The notes: generated by a model not told the origin, from the letters alone. Counted from the first letter of the stretch, positions 1 through 12,145 are shown. The stretch: DNA of 64,000 bases from Vibrio coralliilyticus ATCC BAA-450 (GCF_000176135.1 NZ_ACZN01000020.1:1-64000); one strand, 5' to 3'. A program made the numbers and translations.

Positions 1-2054
<2,054 letters not shown>

Positions 2055-2345
2055 ATACAACCCCAAAGGGTCTTTACGTCAAACAACCAAAGTTGTCTGC
2101 CATTATTTAAACATGATGCAGACTCGATTTTGCCGGACTCAAATTTCCAAGAACACTTGAATGTGTGTTGGTACCTAGTTCTTAGTAACAAATAGCTAAG
2201 AATTAGGATTTGAGAACTTTTATTGAATAACAACGCATCTCATAGAGATGGGGATTGTTGTTATTCGTCAGCTTTCCAAATTGTTAAAGAGCTAGATTCA
2301 TAAATGAACCATTTTTAAAGATTCTTTTGCAAGAACATTTAAAGA
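2055..2345 (-). other. tRNA-Glu to 23S transcribed spacer with boxA
   Basis: Spacer of about 290 bases inside the rRNA operon, with no gene. It carries a boxA-type antitermination site (GCTCTTTAACAA on the minus strand, 2281-2292). Sequence flanking the 23S 5' end is expected to pair with sequence past its 3' end to form the RNase III stem, but that partner lies outside the window. Confidence 0.75.
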
Positions 2346-2421
2346 TGGTATCCCGTAGGGGAGTCGAACCCCTGTTACCGCCGTGAAAGGGCGGTGTCCT
2401 AGGCCTCTAGACGAACGGGAC
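2346..2421 (-). tRNA. tRNA-Glu (anticodon UUC)
   Basis: A 76-nt tRNA on the minus strand with an encoded CCA end. The anticodon loop reads CTTTCAC (anticodon TTC), and the T-loop TTCGACT and acceptor stem GTCCCGT/ACGGGAT are visible. It lies in the 16S-23S spacer after tRNA-Ala and is cut out of the rRNA precursor. Confidence 0.96.
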
Positions 2422-2447
2422 ACTAAGAATTTCTTAATAGAAATCAT

Positions 2448-2523
2448 TGGTGGAGCTAATCGGGATCGAACCGATGACCTCTTCGCTGCCAGCGAAGCGC
2501 TCTCCCAGCTGAGCTATAGCCCC
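2448..2523 (-). tRNA. tRNA-Ala (anticodon GGC)
   Basis: A 76-nt tRNA on the minus strand with an encoded CCA end. The anticodon arm is CTTCG-CTGGCAG-CGAAG, giving anticodon GGC. The acceptor stem GGGGCTA/TAGCTCC is typical of alanine tRNAs. E. coli rRNA spacers carry the UGC isoacceptor, so GGC here is a difference. It lies between 16S and tRNA-Glu. Confidence 0.95.
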
Positions 2524-2581
2524 TCTTTAATTTATATAAACCATCAATCTGTGTGGACACTTATCGTGAATAATCATCGTA

Positions 2582-4134
<1,553 letters not shown>

Positions 4135-4356
4135 AAGATTTTGTCGGCTCAATGAATACTGAACATTACATAAGTAATGTTTGAATTGACTGTGCTGAAT
4201 CCGAAGATTCAATGGTCACTTCGTATCATTGAAACCTAATTTGATACCGAAATATCGAATTGGATTATCATCAACGAGTGCCCACACAGATTGATAGGTT
4301 TATATTTTTAAAGAGCGTTCTTCTTTGTGACTCACATCACTTCGGAAGAGGCGGCC
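4135..4356 (-). other. rRNA operon leader with boxA
   Basis: Untranslated leader between promoter P2 and 16S. A boxA-type antitermination element (CGCTCTTTAAAAA on the minus strand, 4305-4317) is visible. The rest is AT-rich and should form one half of the RNase III stem flanking 16S. There is no coding sequence. Confidence 0.75.
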
Positions 4357-4384
4357 ATTCTAGCGAGATAAACTGAAGTGTCAA
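4357..4384 (-). promoter_or_regulatory. rrn promoter P2
   Basis: TTGACA (4379-4384) and TAGAAT (4357-4362) on the minus strand, separated by 16 bases. A GC-rich discriminator (GGCCGCC) follows, and a run of T and A upstream (about 4385-4415) looks like an UP element. These are hallmarks of stringently controlled rRNA promoters; the control itself is inferred. Confidence 0.85.
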
Positions 4385-4473
4385 ACACTTTTTTAAAATT
4401 TATTTCATTTTCTTTTTGGCCTATCGATTTGGCTTGGAACCCTTGTGAGCCCTTGCCCTGTCGACAAGGAGGC

Positions 4474-4501
4474 ATTATAGAGATCGGCATCACATTGGCA
4501 A
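4474..4501 (-). promoter_or_regulatory. rrn promoter P1
   Basis: TTGCCA (4496-4501) and a perfect TATAAT (4474-4479) on the minus strand, spacing 16, preceded by A-tracts (about 4505-4530) that could act as an UP element. It is about 117 bases upstream of P2, the tandem arrangement usual for rRNA operons. Confidence 0.8.
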
Positions 4502-4637
4502 GCGATATTTTGAAAAAATTGCAAAAATAACGCTTAACCGCCCAATATTCATCCAAAGCTTTATTTATCCCTATTTACTCATAATATGCTCATAGCTTAA
4601 CCACAGAGTTATCCACATAACATAGCCTAAGGCGCAT

Positions 4638-4662
4638 AAAAAAGACCGCCAAAGCGGTCTTT
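4638..4662 (-). terminator. Terminator of cysJIH
   Basis: Minus-strand hairpin AAAGACCGC / GCGGTCTTT followed by a T run, 25 bases past the cysH stop. It separates sulfur-assimilation transcription from the rRNA promoters downstream. Confidence 0.88.
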
Positions 4663-4686
4663 CTACACTAATGCTTCAAAATAAAG

Positions 4687-5463
4687 CTAAATACCTGAGC
4701 CATCTTGCTCGCTGTCATCCTCATGGAGCCCACATTCTCGTTTAAGACCAAAGAACCGAGTTTCCTCTTCACTCATTCCAGGTTCCCATTTTTTGGTTGT
4801 ATGAGTGTCGCCAATCGACAAATACCCTTCATCACGTAATGGGTGGTAAGGCAAACCATGTTGCTCTAGATAGTAGTGTACGTCTTTGTTTGTCCAATCA
4901 ATGATCGGCAGAAACTTAAACACGCCATTTTGAATCGTCAGGATTGGCAGGTTTGCTCGAGACTTAGATTGCTCACGGCGCAGTCCTGAAAACCAAGTAC
5001 CCACTCTAAGTTCATCCAAAGCGCGACGCATAGGTTCCACTTTGTTTAAGCGATTGTACTTTTCAATTCCCTCTATACCTTGATCCCACAATTTACCGTA
5101 ACTTGCCTCCTGCCATGCGGCGCTCTGTTTTGCACGATAGACTTGCAGGTTAAGGTTAAGCTTTTCCGTGAGGCCATCAATAAACCGGTAAGTTTCAGGG
5201 AAAAGATAGCCAGTATCTGTCAATATGACCGGGATATCAGGCTTAACCTGCGTGACTAAATGCAACATCACCGCAGCCTGCATGCCAAAACTTGAGGAAA
5301 CAGCGTGTGTTCCTTCCAGATTTTCTATCGCCCAAGAGACTCTTTCCTGAGCCGTTAGCTTTTCGAGCTCTATGTTAATTTCCGCAAGACGAAGAATTTG
5401 CTCCGTCTTCGTTGCCGTTAAGAGCTCTGCTAACTTCGGTTTTGAAGCCACAGAGTTAAGCAT
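4687..5463 (-). CDS. cysH: PAPS reductase CysH
   Basis: Phosphoadenosine phosphosulfate reductase (258 aa), a cytosolic enzyme that reduces PAPS to sulfite with thioredoxin as electron donor. The PAPS-binding region SSFGMQAAVMLHLV, the WFSGLRREQSKSR segment and the C-terminal ECGLHEDD with the catalytic Cys are visible. There is no second Cys pair, so it is the PAPS rather than the iron-sulfur APS type. The ATG at 5463 is chosen because it follows GAGGGA and overlaps the cysI stop by 8 bases (ATGCTTAA). A longer frame reaching 5535 lies inside cysI and is unlikely. Last gene of cysJIH. Confidence 0.96.
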   Translation of the reverse strand: MLNSVASKPKLAELLTATKTEQILRLAEINIELEKLTAQERVSWAIENLEGTHAVSSSFGMQAAVMLHLVTQVKPDIPVILTDTGYLFPETYRFIDGLTEKLNLNLQVYRAKQSAAWQEASYGKLWDQGIEGIEKYNRLNKVEPMRRALDELRVGTWFSGLRREQSKSRANLPILTIQNGVFKFLPIIDWTNKDVHYYLEQHGLPYHPLRDEGYLSIGDTHTTKKWEPGMSEEETRFFGLKRECGLHEDDSEQDGSGI

Positions 5464-7192
5464 AAAAGTCCCTCTTGGAAACAAATACTTCATCGATAAT
5501 GCCAGCTCTGATCGTGAAGTCACCAAAGCACTCACCGTCGTTACGCTCTTTGGCCCATCGACCGACTAGCTGATCGATTTCTTCAAGAATCTGTTTATCA
5601 GTAATGTTTTCTTTATACATCTTAGGTACGCGTGTACCGCCACGGTTACCACCTAGGTGCAAGTTGTAACGGCCAGGTGCTTTACCTACCAGACCAATTT
5701 CCGCCAACATCGCACGGCCACAGCCATTCGGACAGCCTGTCACACGTAAGATAATGTTGTCTTCTTCTGGTAAGCCGTGCTTTTTGAGAATACCTTCAAC
5801 GTCCGTAACAAACTCTGGCAAGAATCGTTCAGCTTCAGCCATTGCCAGCGGACAGGTTGGGAACGCAACACACGCCATTGAATTCTTACGCTGCTCACTA
5901 ACGGTTTCTTCCATCAAACCATGCTCAACAGCGATTTTCTCAATTTTCGCTTTGTTGTTCTTGGAGACTCCAGCAACAATCAGGTTCTGGTTCGCCGTCA
6001 TGCGGAAATCCCCTTTGTGGATTTTCGCTATCTCAGCCACACCTGTTTTAAGAGGCTTACCCGGATAATCCAGCAAGCGACCGTTTTCTATAAATAGAGT
6101 CAGGTGATGCTTTCCGTCGATCCCTTCGACCCAGCCGACTCGATCGCCACGTTCAGTAAATTCATACGGACGGCTTTCTTCAAATGCCACTCCAGCACGT
6201 TTTTCCACCTCTGCTTTAAAAACATCGCTGCCCACTCGATCGAGCGTGTATTTGGTTTTGGCATTTTTACGATTTGAGCGATTACCCCAATCCCGCTGGG
6301 TAGTGACGACTGCTGCTGCAACATCTAGCGTTTTCTCCAGAGGGATAAATCCGAAATCATCGGCACGTCTTGGATAAGTAGATGTATCACCATGAGTCAT
6401 GGCTAGGCCACCGCCCACCAATACGTTAAAGCCCACCAGCTTGCCATCTTCAGCAATCGCGACAAAGTTAAGGTCATTCGCGTGTACATCGACATCATTT
6501 TGTGGCGGTATCACAACGGTAGTTTTGAACTTACGTGGTAAGTAGTTGCTACCCAGAATTGGTTCATCATCCTGAGTCGTCTCTACCTTATCGCCATCCA
6601 ACCAGATTTCTGCGTACGCTTTGGTCTTAGGCAAAAGATGCTCACTGATCTTCTTCGCCCACTCGTACGCTTCTTGGTGTAGCTCCGATTCAACCGGGTT
6701 TGTGGTACACAGTACATTACGATTCACGTCACCCGCTGTTGCAATGGAGTCGATACCAATGCTGTTAAGCGTCTGGTGCATCAATTTGATATTTGGCTTT
6801 AACACACCGTGGAACTGAAACGTCTGACGCGTCGTTAGACGAATACTTCCATACAGAGAGTGATCTGTTGCGAACTTATCAATCGCTAACCACTGTTCCG
6901 GTTTGATAATCCCGCCTGGCATACGTGCACGTAACATCACGTTATGCAGTGGTTCCAATTTCTGTTTGGTACGCTCATTGCGGATATCACGATCGTCCTG
7001 CTGATACATGCCATGGAAACGAATCAGCTGGAAGTTATCTGCAGTAAAGCCACCGGTAATACGATCTTGCAGATCTTGCTCAATCGTGCCACGTAGGAAA
7101 TTACTTTCTCTTTTCAGACGCTCGTTATCCGCAAGGGGCCCTAACTCTTCGCCCAAGACAACCTGTTTATTATTTTCGGTAGAAGCACTCAT
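5456..7192 (-). CDS. cysI: Sulfite reductase hemoprotein beta subunit CysI
   Basis: Siroheme and [4Fe-4S] subunit (578 aa) of NADPH-sulfite reductase, which reduces sulfite to sulfide with six electrons from CysJ. Cluster ligands are seen in TCPLAMAEAERFLPEF and TGCPNGCGRAMLAEIG, and sulfite/siroheme-binding Arg residues in the RLTTRQTFQFHG segment near residue 120. Length matches E. coli CysI (570). The ATG overlaps the cysJ stop by one base (TAATG), which suggests translational coupling. The siroheme needed here comes from the CobA branch encoded at 24003-24872. Confidence 0.98.
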   Translation of the reverse strand: MSASTENNKQVVLGEELGPLADNERLKRESNFLRGTIEQDLQDRITGGFTADNFQLIRFHGMYQQDDRDIRNERTKQKLEPLHNVMLRARMPGGIIKPEQWLAIDKFATDHSLYGSIRLTTRQTFQFHGVLKPNIKLMHQTLNSIGIDSIATAGDVNRNVLCTTNPVESELHQEAYEWAKKISEHLLPKTKAYAEIWLDGDKVETTQDDEPILGSNYLPRKFKTTVVIPPQNDVDVHANDLNFVAIAEDGKLVGFNVLVGGGLAMTHGDTSTYPRRADDFGFIPLEKTLDVAAAVVTTQRDWGNRSNRKNAKTKYTLDRVGSDVFKAEVEKRAGVAFEESRPYEFTERGDRVGWVEGIDGKHHLTLFIENGRLLDYPGKPLKTGVAEIAKIHKGDFRMTANQNLIVAGVSKNNKAKIEKIAVEHGLMEETVSEQRKNSMACVAFPTCPLAMAEAERFLPEFVTDVEGILKKHGLPEEDNIILRVTGCPNGCGRAMLAEIGLVGKAPGRYNLHLGGNRGGTRVPKMYKENITDKQILEEIDQLVGRWAKERNDGECFGDFTIRAGIIDEVFVSKRDFYA

Positions 7193-9051
7193 TAGTAAAC
7201 ATCCCTTTGGTAACGTTTCGCTTTGCGGAGTTCATTGATAAATTCTTCGGCATCATCACGTGATAGTTTGCCGTGCTGCTCTGCGACATGAATCAGCGCT
7301 TCATGGACATCTTTCGCCATCCGTGTCGCATCACCACAGACATAGATGTATGCCCCTTCCTGAATCCATTGCCATACTTGTTCAGCGTTTTCCAGAATGC
7401 GATGTTGCACGTAGACTTTTTCTGCTTGGTCACGGCTAAAGGCCACATCAAGACGATTCAGCAAGCCTGACTTCAGGTACTTCTGCCATTCAACCTGATA
7501 GAGGAAATCTTGGGTAAAGGTGCGGTCACCAAAGAATAGCCAGTTCTTACCATCAGCTCCTCGGTCATCACGCTCTTGGATAAAGCTTCTGAACGGGGCA
7601 ATACCAGTACCTGGGCCAATCATGATGACAGAGGTATTGTCATCCTGCGGTAGTTTGAAGTTATTGTTGTGCTCAACGAACACTTTCACTTCGCCGCCTT
7701 CTTCTAAACGATGAGAAAGGAAGCTAGACGCACCACCAAAACGCTTTTCATCTCCCTTGTCATATTCAACAAGGCCAACCGTTAGATGGACTTCTTCGTC
7801 CACTTCACTCTGACTAGAAGCAATAGAATAGAGGCGAGGGGTCAATCGGCGCAGCAAACCAACCAGTTCTTCAGCGGATAGTTTGGTTTTCTTTTCAGCC
7901 AAAACATCGACCACTTGGGTGTTGGTCGCGTATTCGCGTAGCTTGTCTTTATCTTCCACCAGTTTGAGTAGTTTCTTGCTACCCGATAGCTCTGCAAATT
8001 TAGTGACAAGCTGAGGGTTTGCTGACGTTATCTCGTACTTACTTACTAGCGCACTGTGGATGGAAATGCTCTCACCATCAACATCAATACTTTCCACACC
8101 TGACAAGCCTGCTTTGGCTAAGATCGCATTCGCAAGGTCTGAGCTGTTCTCGAACCACACACCAAGTGCATCACCCGGCTGATATGTCAGACCTGAGCCA
8201 TCCAAATCGATCTCGACATGGCGGACATCTTTACCTGAATCCCGACCAGTAATCTTCTGGCTCGTGAGCAAGGTTGCTGTGTAAGGGTTTTGCTTATTGT
8301 ATGGCGAATGGCCCGGTGCCGCTTGACCGACTGGTAGTTGAACGACTTCAGCTTCAGTACCTGATGCTAACGCTTCTTTGACTTTATCCAGTGCGTTTTG
8401 ACGCCACTCACTCGCTGGCGCTTCGTAATCAACATCACAGTCAATACGTTCAATAAATGAGGTCGCGCCAAGTTTAGATAGGTAAGAATCGAAATCTTTA
8501 CCTGTCTGACAGAAGAATTCATAACTCGAGTCACCTAGACCAATCACACCGTATTTCAGGTTTGGTAACTTAGGCGCCTTCTTAGACTGAAGGAATTCAT
8601 GCAGCTCAATCGCATTATCTGGTGCTTCACCTTCACCGTTGGTAGAGGCAACAATAATGACGTGCGTTTCCTTGGCGAGGTTCTTTCCTTTGTAATCGCT
8701 GGCATCAAACAGCTCGACAGCGATTCCTTGGGCCTTGGCTTCTTGCTCCAGAGCTTCAGCAACGCCTTTCGCGTTACCCGTCTGAGAAGCAAAGATAATA
8801 GAAAGCTTGCCTGCCGATTTTGCGGCAACAGCCGCAGCTGCCTGACTAATAGGTGCAGCAGCACCAGTCGTTTGAGGCTGAGCTTGAGATAGCCCCCAAA
8901 AATAACCGCTGACCCACGCTAACTGTTGAGGTGACAGTTCTGAGACTGTTTGTTGTAGCGTATTCAGTTGTTGATCATTTAAAGGAGCTGCGATTGACGG
9001 TAGTTCTTGTGGTGTGTTTCCTTGAGAGGACACGTTCTTGTTCAAAGACAT
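7192..9051 (-). CDS. cysJ: Sulfite reductase flavoprotein alpha subunit CysJ
   Basis: NADPH-dependent flavoprotein (619 aa) that passes electrons through FAD and FMN to CysI. The N-terminal flavodoxin domain starts with SIIFASQTGNAKGVAEAL near residue 85. The FAD-binding motif RLYSIASSQ and the NADPH-binding motif GPGTGIAPFRSFIQER follow, and the protein ends in VY as family members do. The start at 9051 has AGGGA ten bases upstream; an in-frame ATG at 9072 adds seven residues but lacks a well-placed ribosome site. First gene of cysJIH. Confidence 0.96.
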   Translation of the reverse strand: MSLNKNVSSQGNTPQELPSIAAPLNDQQLNTLQQTVSELSPQQLAWVSGYFWGLSQAQPQTTGAAAPISQAAAAVAAKSAGKLSIIFASQTGNAKGVAEALEQEAKAQGIAVELFDASDYKGKNLAKETHVIIVASTNGEGEAPDNAIELHEFLQSKKAPKLPNLKYGVIGLGDSSYEFFCQTGKDFDSYLSKLGATSFIERIDCDVDYEAPASEWRQNALDKVKEALASGTEAEVVQLPVGQAAPGHSPYNKQNPYTATLLTSQKITGRDSGKDVRHVEIDLDGSGLTYQPGDALGVWFENSSDLANAILAKAGLSGVESIDVDGESISIHSALVSKYEITSANPQLVTKFAELSGSKKLLKLVEDKDKLREYATNTQVVDVLAEKKTKLSAEELVGLLRRLTPRLYSIASSQSEVDEEVHLTVGLVEYDKGDEKRFGGASSFLSHRLEEGGEVKVFVEHNNNFKLPQDDNTSVIMIGPGTGIAPFRSFIQERDDRGADGKNWLFFGDRTFTQDFLYQVEWQKYLKSGLLNRLDVAFSRDQAEKVYVQHRILENAEQVWQWIQEGAYIYVCGDATRMAKDVHEALIHVAEQHGKLSRDDAEEFINELRKAKRYQRDVY

Positions 9052-9177
9052 GGTCTCGACATCCCTATTCATTGCGTGATGATAGATTAACCACTCCCTT
9101 TAATAACAAGAAAGAATAGAAATGAATGTTTTATAACTTTTGGAATTAAAGAAAGCCGAAAGTTTAAGCAAGTTTGG

Positions 9178-9408
9178 CTACTTAGCCTCGACACGTACCT
9201 GCCTGAAGCCAACAGCCATCGCGGACTTTGAGGCCAAATCCAGATCCAGATAGTGGCACTCTTCCCCATGAGAATCAGTTAATAGCACAAAACCACCACG
9301 AGCATGGCGAAACTCAACAATCCAACTCCCTTCCTGAGCAGAAGGTTCAATGATGGCTTCAACTAACTGATTTTCTCTATAAAGATTTCTAAGTTCATTG
9401 ATAGTCAT
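9178..9408 (-). CDS. Small uncharacterised protein upstream of cysJ
   Basis: A 76-aa soluble protein with no signal peptide or membrane segment. It starts with ATG after a good AAAGGA site. The sequence is mixed charged and beta-rich (EEWs such as GSWIVEFRHARGGFVLLTDSHG), with an acidic YLDLDLASK stretch. I do not recognise a named family. It lies 126 bases upstream of cysJ on the same strand, with no terminator in between that I can see, so co-transcription with cysJIH is possible. Function unknown. Confidence 0.7.
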   Translation of the reverse strand: MTINELRNLYRENQLVEAIIEPSAQEGSWIVEFRHARGGFVLLTDSHGEECHYLDLDLASKSAMAVGFRQVRVEAK

Positions 9409-9509
9409 GAGAATCCTTTCTCTGAAGTTATTGATAAGAACCCTTAATAAGCATGGTCGAAAGACAAAAAACTGCTAAAAGAAAAATGAAGATATAACGA
9501 ATAGGCATA

Positions 9510-9541
9510 AAAAAACGCCACGATATTACGCAGCGTTTTTT
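9510..9541 (-). terminator. Terminator after outer-membrane protein gene
   Basis: Hairpin AACGCTGCG / CGTGGCGTT followed by seven T on the minus strand. Two G-T pairs make it stable only in the minus-strand RNA, which fixes its direction. Confidence 0.85.
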
Positions 9542-9558
9542 GGAAAGACTCTTGCAGT

Positions 9559-10233
9559 TTAGAAACTGTATTCAGCACCAAGGAAGAAACCGTTCGCCAT
9601 AATAAAAGGCTTGCCTAGCGTGCTGTCTTCAAGGGTTGGCTTAAATTCATCAGACTCAAGATCAATCACTCGGTAGCCCCCACGGAAAGTGACTGTGGAA
9701 TTATTCAGTGGCATTCTATATTGCATACCTGCCATCAGGTCGGTGCTCTTAATACCACTGCTATCACCAAAGTTCATTTCACCGATGATATCAAAGTTAG
9801 TGTCTTGCACTGTGATTTCAGCGTAACCATAGAATGCCCACAGCAGCTCGTTAAAATCTTTAGTTTGGCCAGTTTCTGCATCCTTGTACTTTGTATTACT
9901 CATATCGCTAAAGGTAATACCCGCATCAAAGTGCAATAGATCGTGTTCCATCATTTGGTAGTAGAGCGTCAGATCCAGCTTATCAAATGCCATGAACTCG
10001 TTATCAACGCTGGCTGTTCTGATACGTGCATTCGGCACATACTTAATATCGTGCTCGATCGCCGCATAAATACTTGGAGTAACTTCTTTATCACGGCGGA
10101 TTTCATTCACTTCTGTGTCCACCCACCATGCTTCAGCACCTACTTTTGCAACTACAGAATCTTCTGCCATTGCTGCTGAACTTGCCATCGACATCGCAGC
10201 TGCAGTCATAACCGCCAGTGCTGATTTGTTCAT
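9559..10233 (-). CDS. TIGR04219-type outer membrane beta-barrel protein
   Basis: A 224-aa secreted protein. A signal peptide of about 23 residues ends SSAAMA-ED. The rest alternates polar and hydrophobic residues as in beta-barrels, and the last residue is Phe (FFLGAEYSF), the usual signal for BAM-mediated insertion. The KVGAEAWWVDTEVN start and overall layout fit the TIGR04219 family of small outer-membrane proteins seen in vibrios. Its ligand or role is unknown. It has its own ribosome site (AGGAG) and terminator, so it is probably monocistronic. Confidence 0.85.
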   Translation of the reverse strand: MNKSALAVMTAAAMSMASSAAMAEDSVVAKVGAEAWWVDTEVNEIRRDKEVTPSIYAAIEHDIKYVPNARIRTASVDNEFMAFDKLDLTLYYQMMEHDLLHFDAGITFSDMSNTKYKDAETGQTKDFNELLWAFYGYAEITVQDTNFDIIGEMNFGDSSGIKSTDLMAGMQYRMPLNNSTVTFRGGYRVIDLESDEFKPTLEDSTLGKPFIMANGFFLGAEYSF

Positions 10234-10324
10234 CTAATTTAGCTCCTGAGCTCATTGAGGTTCGAGATGTTGGAGCGATAGTATCACATTCTGCACAGCG
10301 GTTAATGTCAAATTCCTGCTCGGA

Positions 10325-10534
10325 TTAACGGTGGCTATACACGTAGTTTTTGAAAAACCAAATACCCACAGCAATAACAATCAACCACGGGATAAGTTTA
10401 ATCACCGCCCCGACCATACCGAGTAAAACCATCACCATCAAAGCAAAACCCGCCGCAGCAAACACCGTGAACATAGTAAGCCCCGTCACCAGCAGCGTTG
10501 CAATAAAGACCAATACAAAGATGAGTTCAAACAT
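10325..10534 (-). CDS. pspG: Phage shock protein G
   Basis: Small inner-membrane protein (69 aa) with two hydrophobic segments (about 3-31 and 33-61). The start MFELIFVLVFIATLLVTG and the segment AVIKLIPWLIVIAVGIWF align with E. coli PspG, which belongs to the PspF regulon and takes part in the envelope-stress response that protects proton-motive force. It lies beside dusA as in E. coli. A sigma-54-type promoter directly upstream supports the assignment. It is a little shorter than E. coli PspG (80 aa) at the C-terminus. Confidence 0.9.
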   Translation of the reverse strand: MFELIFVLVFIATLLVTGLTMFTVFAAAGFALMVMVLLGMVGAVIKLIPWLIVIAVGIWFFKNYVYSHR

Positions 10535-10561
10535 ATCTTTCTCCTTAGTTACCTTTCGCTT

Positions 10562-10578
10562 TGCAGAAAGTAAGCCAA
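10562..10578 (-). promoter_or_regulatory. Sigma-54 promoter of pspG
   Basis: On the minus strand TTGGCTTACTTTCTGCA matches the -24/-12 consensus TGGCAC-N5-TTGC, with the GG and GC doublets at the required 10-base separation. It ends 28 bases upstream of the pspG ATG. E. coli pspG is transcribed by sigma-54 RNA polymerase with PspF, so this is very likely functional. Confidence 0.85.
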
Positions 10579-10619
10579 GTTAAAGAAAAAAACATAAGCA
10601 TCTGATTTTAATAAAATAA

Positions 10620-10651
10620 AAAAGAGACACTTTATAAAGCGTCTCTTTTAT
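10620..10651 (-). terminator. Terminator of dusA
   Basis: Minus-strand hairpin AAAGAGACGC / GTGTCTCTTT followed by a T run. It lies between dusA and pspG, so pspG depends on its own promoter. Confidence 0.88.
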
Positions 10652-10704
10652 TGATTATCTTAGTTGGTTAAATTCACCAACCAAATACTATTAGGTGGTG
10701 AAAT

Positions 10705-11706
10705 TTACACATTCAGCTCTTTAGGAATTTTACTCAGCGCCGTCTCTACCACTTCGATACCAGAGCCAGGCTTGTGAGCATTCTCACTAATGTAACGACG
10801 CCATTGACGCGCCCCCGGCATATTCTGGAACAAGCCCAACATATGACGAGTAATGTGACCAAGATACGCCCCTTTCTCCAGCTGGCTTTCAATGTACGGA
10901 TACATCTCTTGCACAACTTGAGTACGCTTCTTAACAGGCTTGTCTAATCCAAAGATCTGTTGATCAACCTCCGCCAGAATATAAGGATTCTGATAGGCTT
11001 CACGGCCAACCATAACGCCATCAAGGTGCGTCAAATGTTCTTTGGTGTCATCAAGTGTCTTAACGCCACCATTAATAGCAATATTAAGGTGCGCAAAATC
11101 TTTCTTCAGCTGGTAGGCACGCGGGTAATCGAGAGGTGGAATCTCACGGTTCTCTTTCGGGCTTAAGCCAGAAAGCCAAGCTTTGCGTGCGTGAATAGTA
11201 AATTGATCACTGCCCCCCTTCTCGGAAACAATCGATACAAAGTCGGTCAGAAACTCATACGAGTCTTGGTCATCAATACCGATACGGGTTTTCACCGTAA
11301 CTGGCACATCCACCACGTCGCGCATTGCCGCAACACATTCTGCCACCAGCAGTGGTTCTGCCATCAGACATGCACCAAAGCGACCGTTCTGTACACGGTC
11401 AGACGGACAGCCAACGTTGAGGTTGATTTCATCGTAGCCACGCTCTTGCGCCAATTTCGCACACGTTGCCAAATCCTGAGGGTTTGAGCCACCTAACTGA
11501 AGTGCCACTGGGTGCTCTTCCTGGTTATACGCAAGAAAATCACCTTTACCGTGAATAATCGCACCCGTCGTCACCATTTCGGTATAGAGCAAAGTTTCGC
11601 TCGTCAGCAGTCGATGGAAGTAACGACAATGTCTGTCAGTCCAATCGAGCATGGGTGCTATGGAAAAGCGGTTGGCCGCATATTTACTAGTATTGTCAGG
11701 TTTCAT
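10705..11706 (-). CDS. dusA: tRNA-dihydrouridine synthase A
   Basis: FMN-dependent enzyme (333 aa) that reduces uridines 20 and 20a in the D-loop of tRNAs using NADPH. A TIM-barrel start SIAPMLDWTDRHCRYFHR, the motif NVGCPSDRVQNGRFGACLM with catalytic Cys113, and the FMN phosphate-binding segment INGGVKT are visible. Length equals that of E. coli DusA. The start MKPDNTSKY is accepted because no better ribosome site is seen downstream. Monocistronic, with its own terminator. Confidence 0.96.
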   Translation of the reverse strand: MKPDNTSKYAANRFSIAPMLDWTDRHCRYFHRLLTSETLLYTEMVTTGAIIHGKGDFLAYNQEEHPVALQLGGSNPQDLATCAKLAQERGYDEINLNVGCPSDRVQNGRFGACLMAEPLLVAECVAAMRDVVDVPVTVKTRIGIDDQDSYEFLTDFVSIVSEKGGSDQFTIHARKAWLSGLSPKENREIPPLDYPRAYQLKKDFAHLNIAINGGVKTLDDTKEHLTHLDGVMVGREAYQNPYILAEVDQQIFGLDKPVKKRTQVVQEMYPYIESQLEKGAYLGHITRHMLGLFQNMPGARQWRRYISENAHKPGSGIEVVETALSKIPKELNV

Positions 11707-11822
11707 AAGGTGTTACTCGAAATCTTACTACCACAGCTATATATGAATATTCACGCCCACAGATCATAGCAATCTTGCGCTACTGCGATACTCATCATGG
11801 AGTGGTCAAAAATAATCCGGCG

Positions 11823-11828
11823 ATTATA
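11823..11828 (-). promoter_or_regulatory. Probable -10 element of dusA
   Basis: A perfect TATAAT on the minus strand, 117 bases upstream of the dusA start, in an otherwise empty region. The -35 is weak (CTGAAT at 17 bases), so the call rests mainly on the -10. Confidence 0.4.
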
Positions 11829-12145
11829 CACAGAGAATCGAAAACATTCAGGAAAAAAGAACTCGCTCGAAGCTATAGATACAAACGCGTCCAGGAACCT
11901 GAAGAGCCAACAACTTTCAGCCAAAATTCGCACCAATATACGGAATGGCTGTACAGGTGATGTCACCGTAATGAAATCCTTCAGCCGTAACACTCGCGAT
12001 AGTCAGCTCAGGATAACCAGTAACGTCTTTGGTGTTAAACCAGCTATGTATAAAGCCACCCAGTATTAGGCGGCCATTACGAAAGCACTGGATTGCCAAT
12101 CGAACACTAATACCGATAGTAAATTTGTGTGGAATAATAGATCAC
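11829..12145. other. Non-coding stretch upstream of dusA, possible gene remnant
   Basis: About 320 bases with no convincing gene. On the minus strand an open frame without an ATG or ribosome site runs from about 12140 to 11917 and reads like ordinary protein (for example NTKDVTGYPELTIASVTAEG, ending IGANFG). It could be the tail of a decayed gene, but the evidence is composition only. Confidence 0.3.

Noticed and set aside
5464..5535. N-terminal extension of cysH
   Set aside because: Lies inside cysI in another frame; the ATG at 5463 has a ribosome site and gives the family length.
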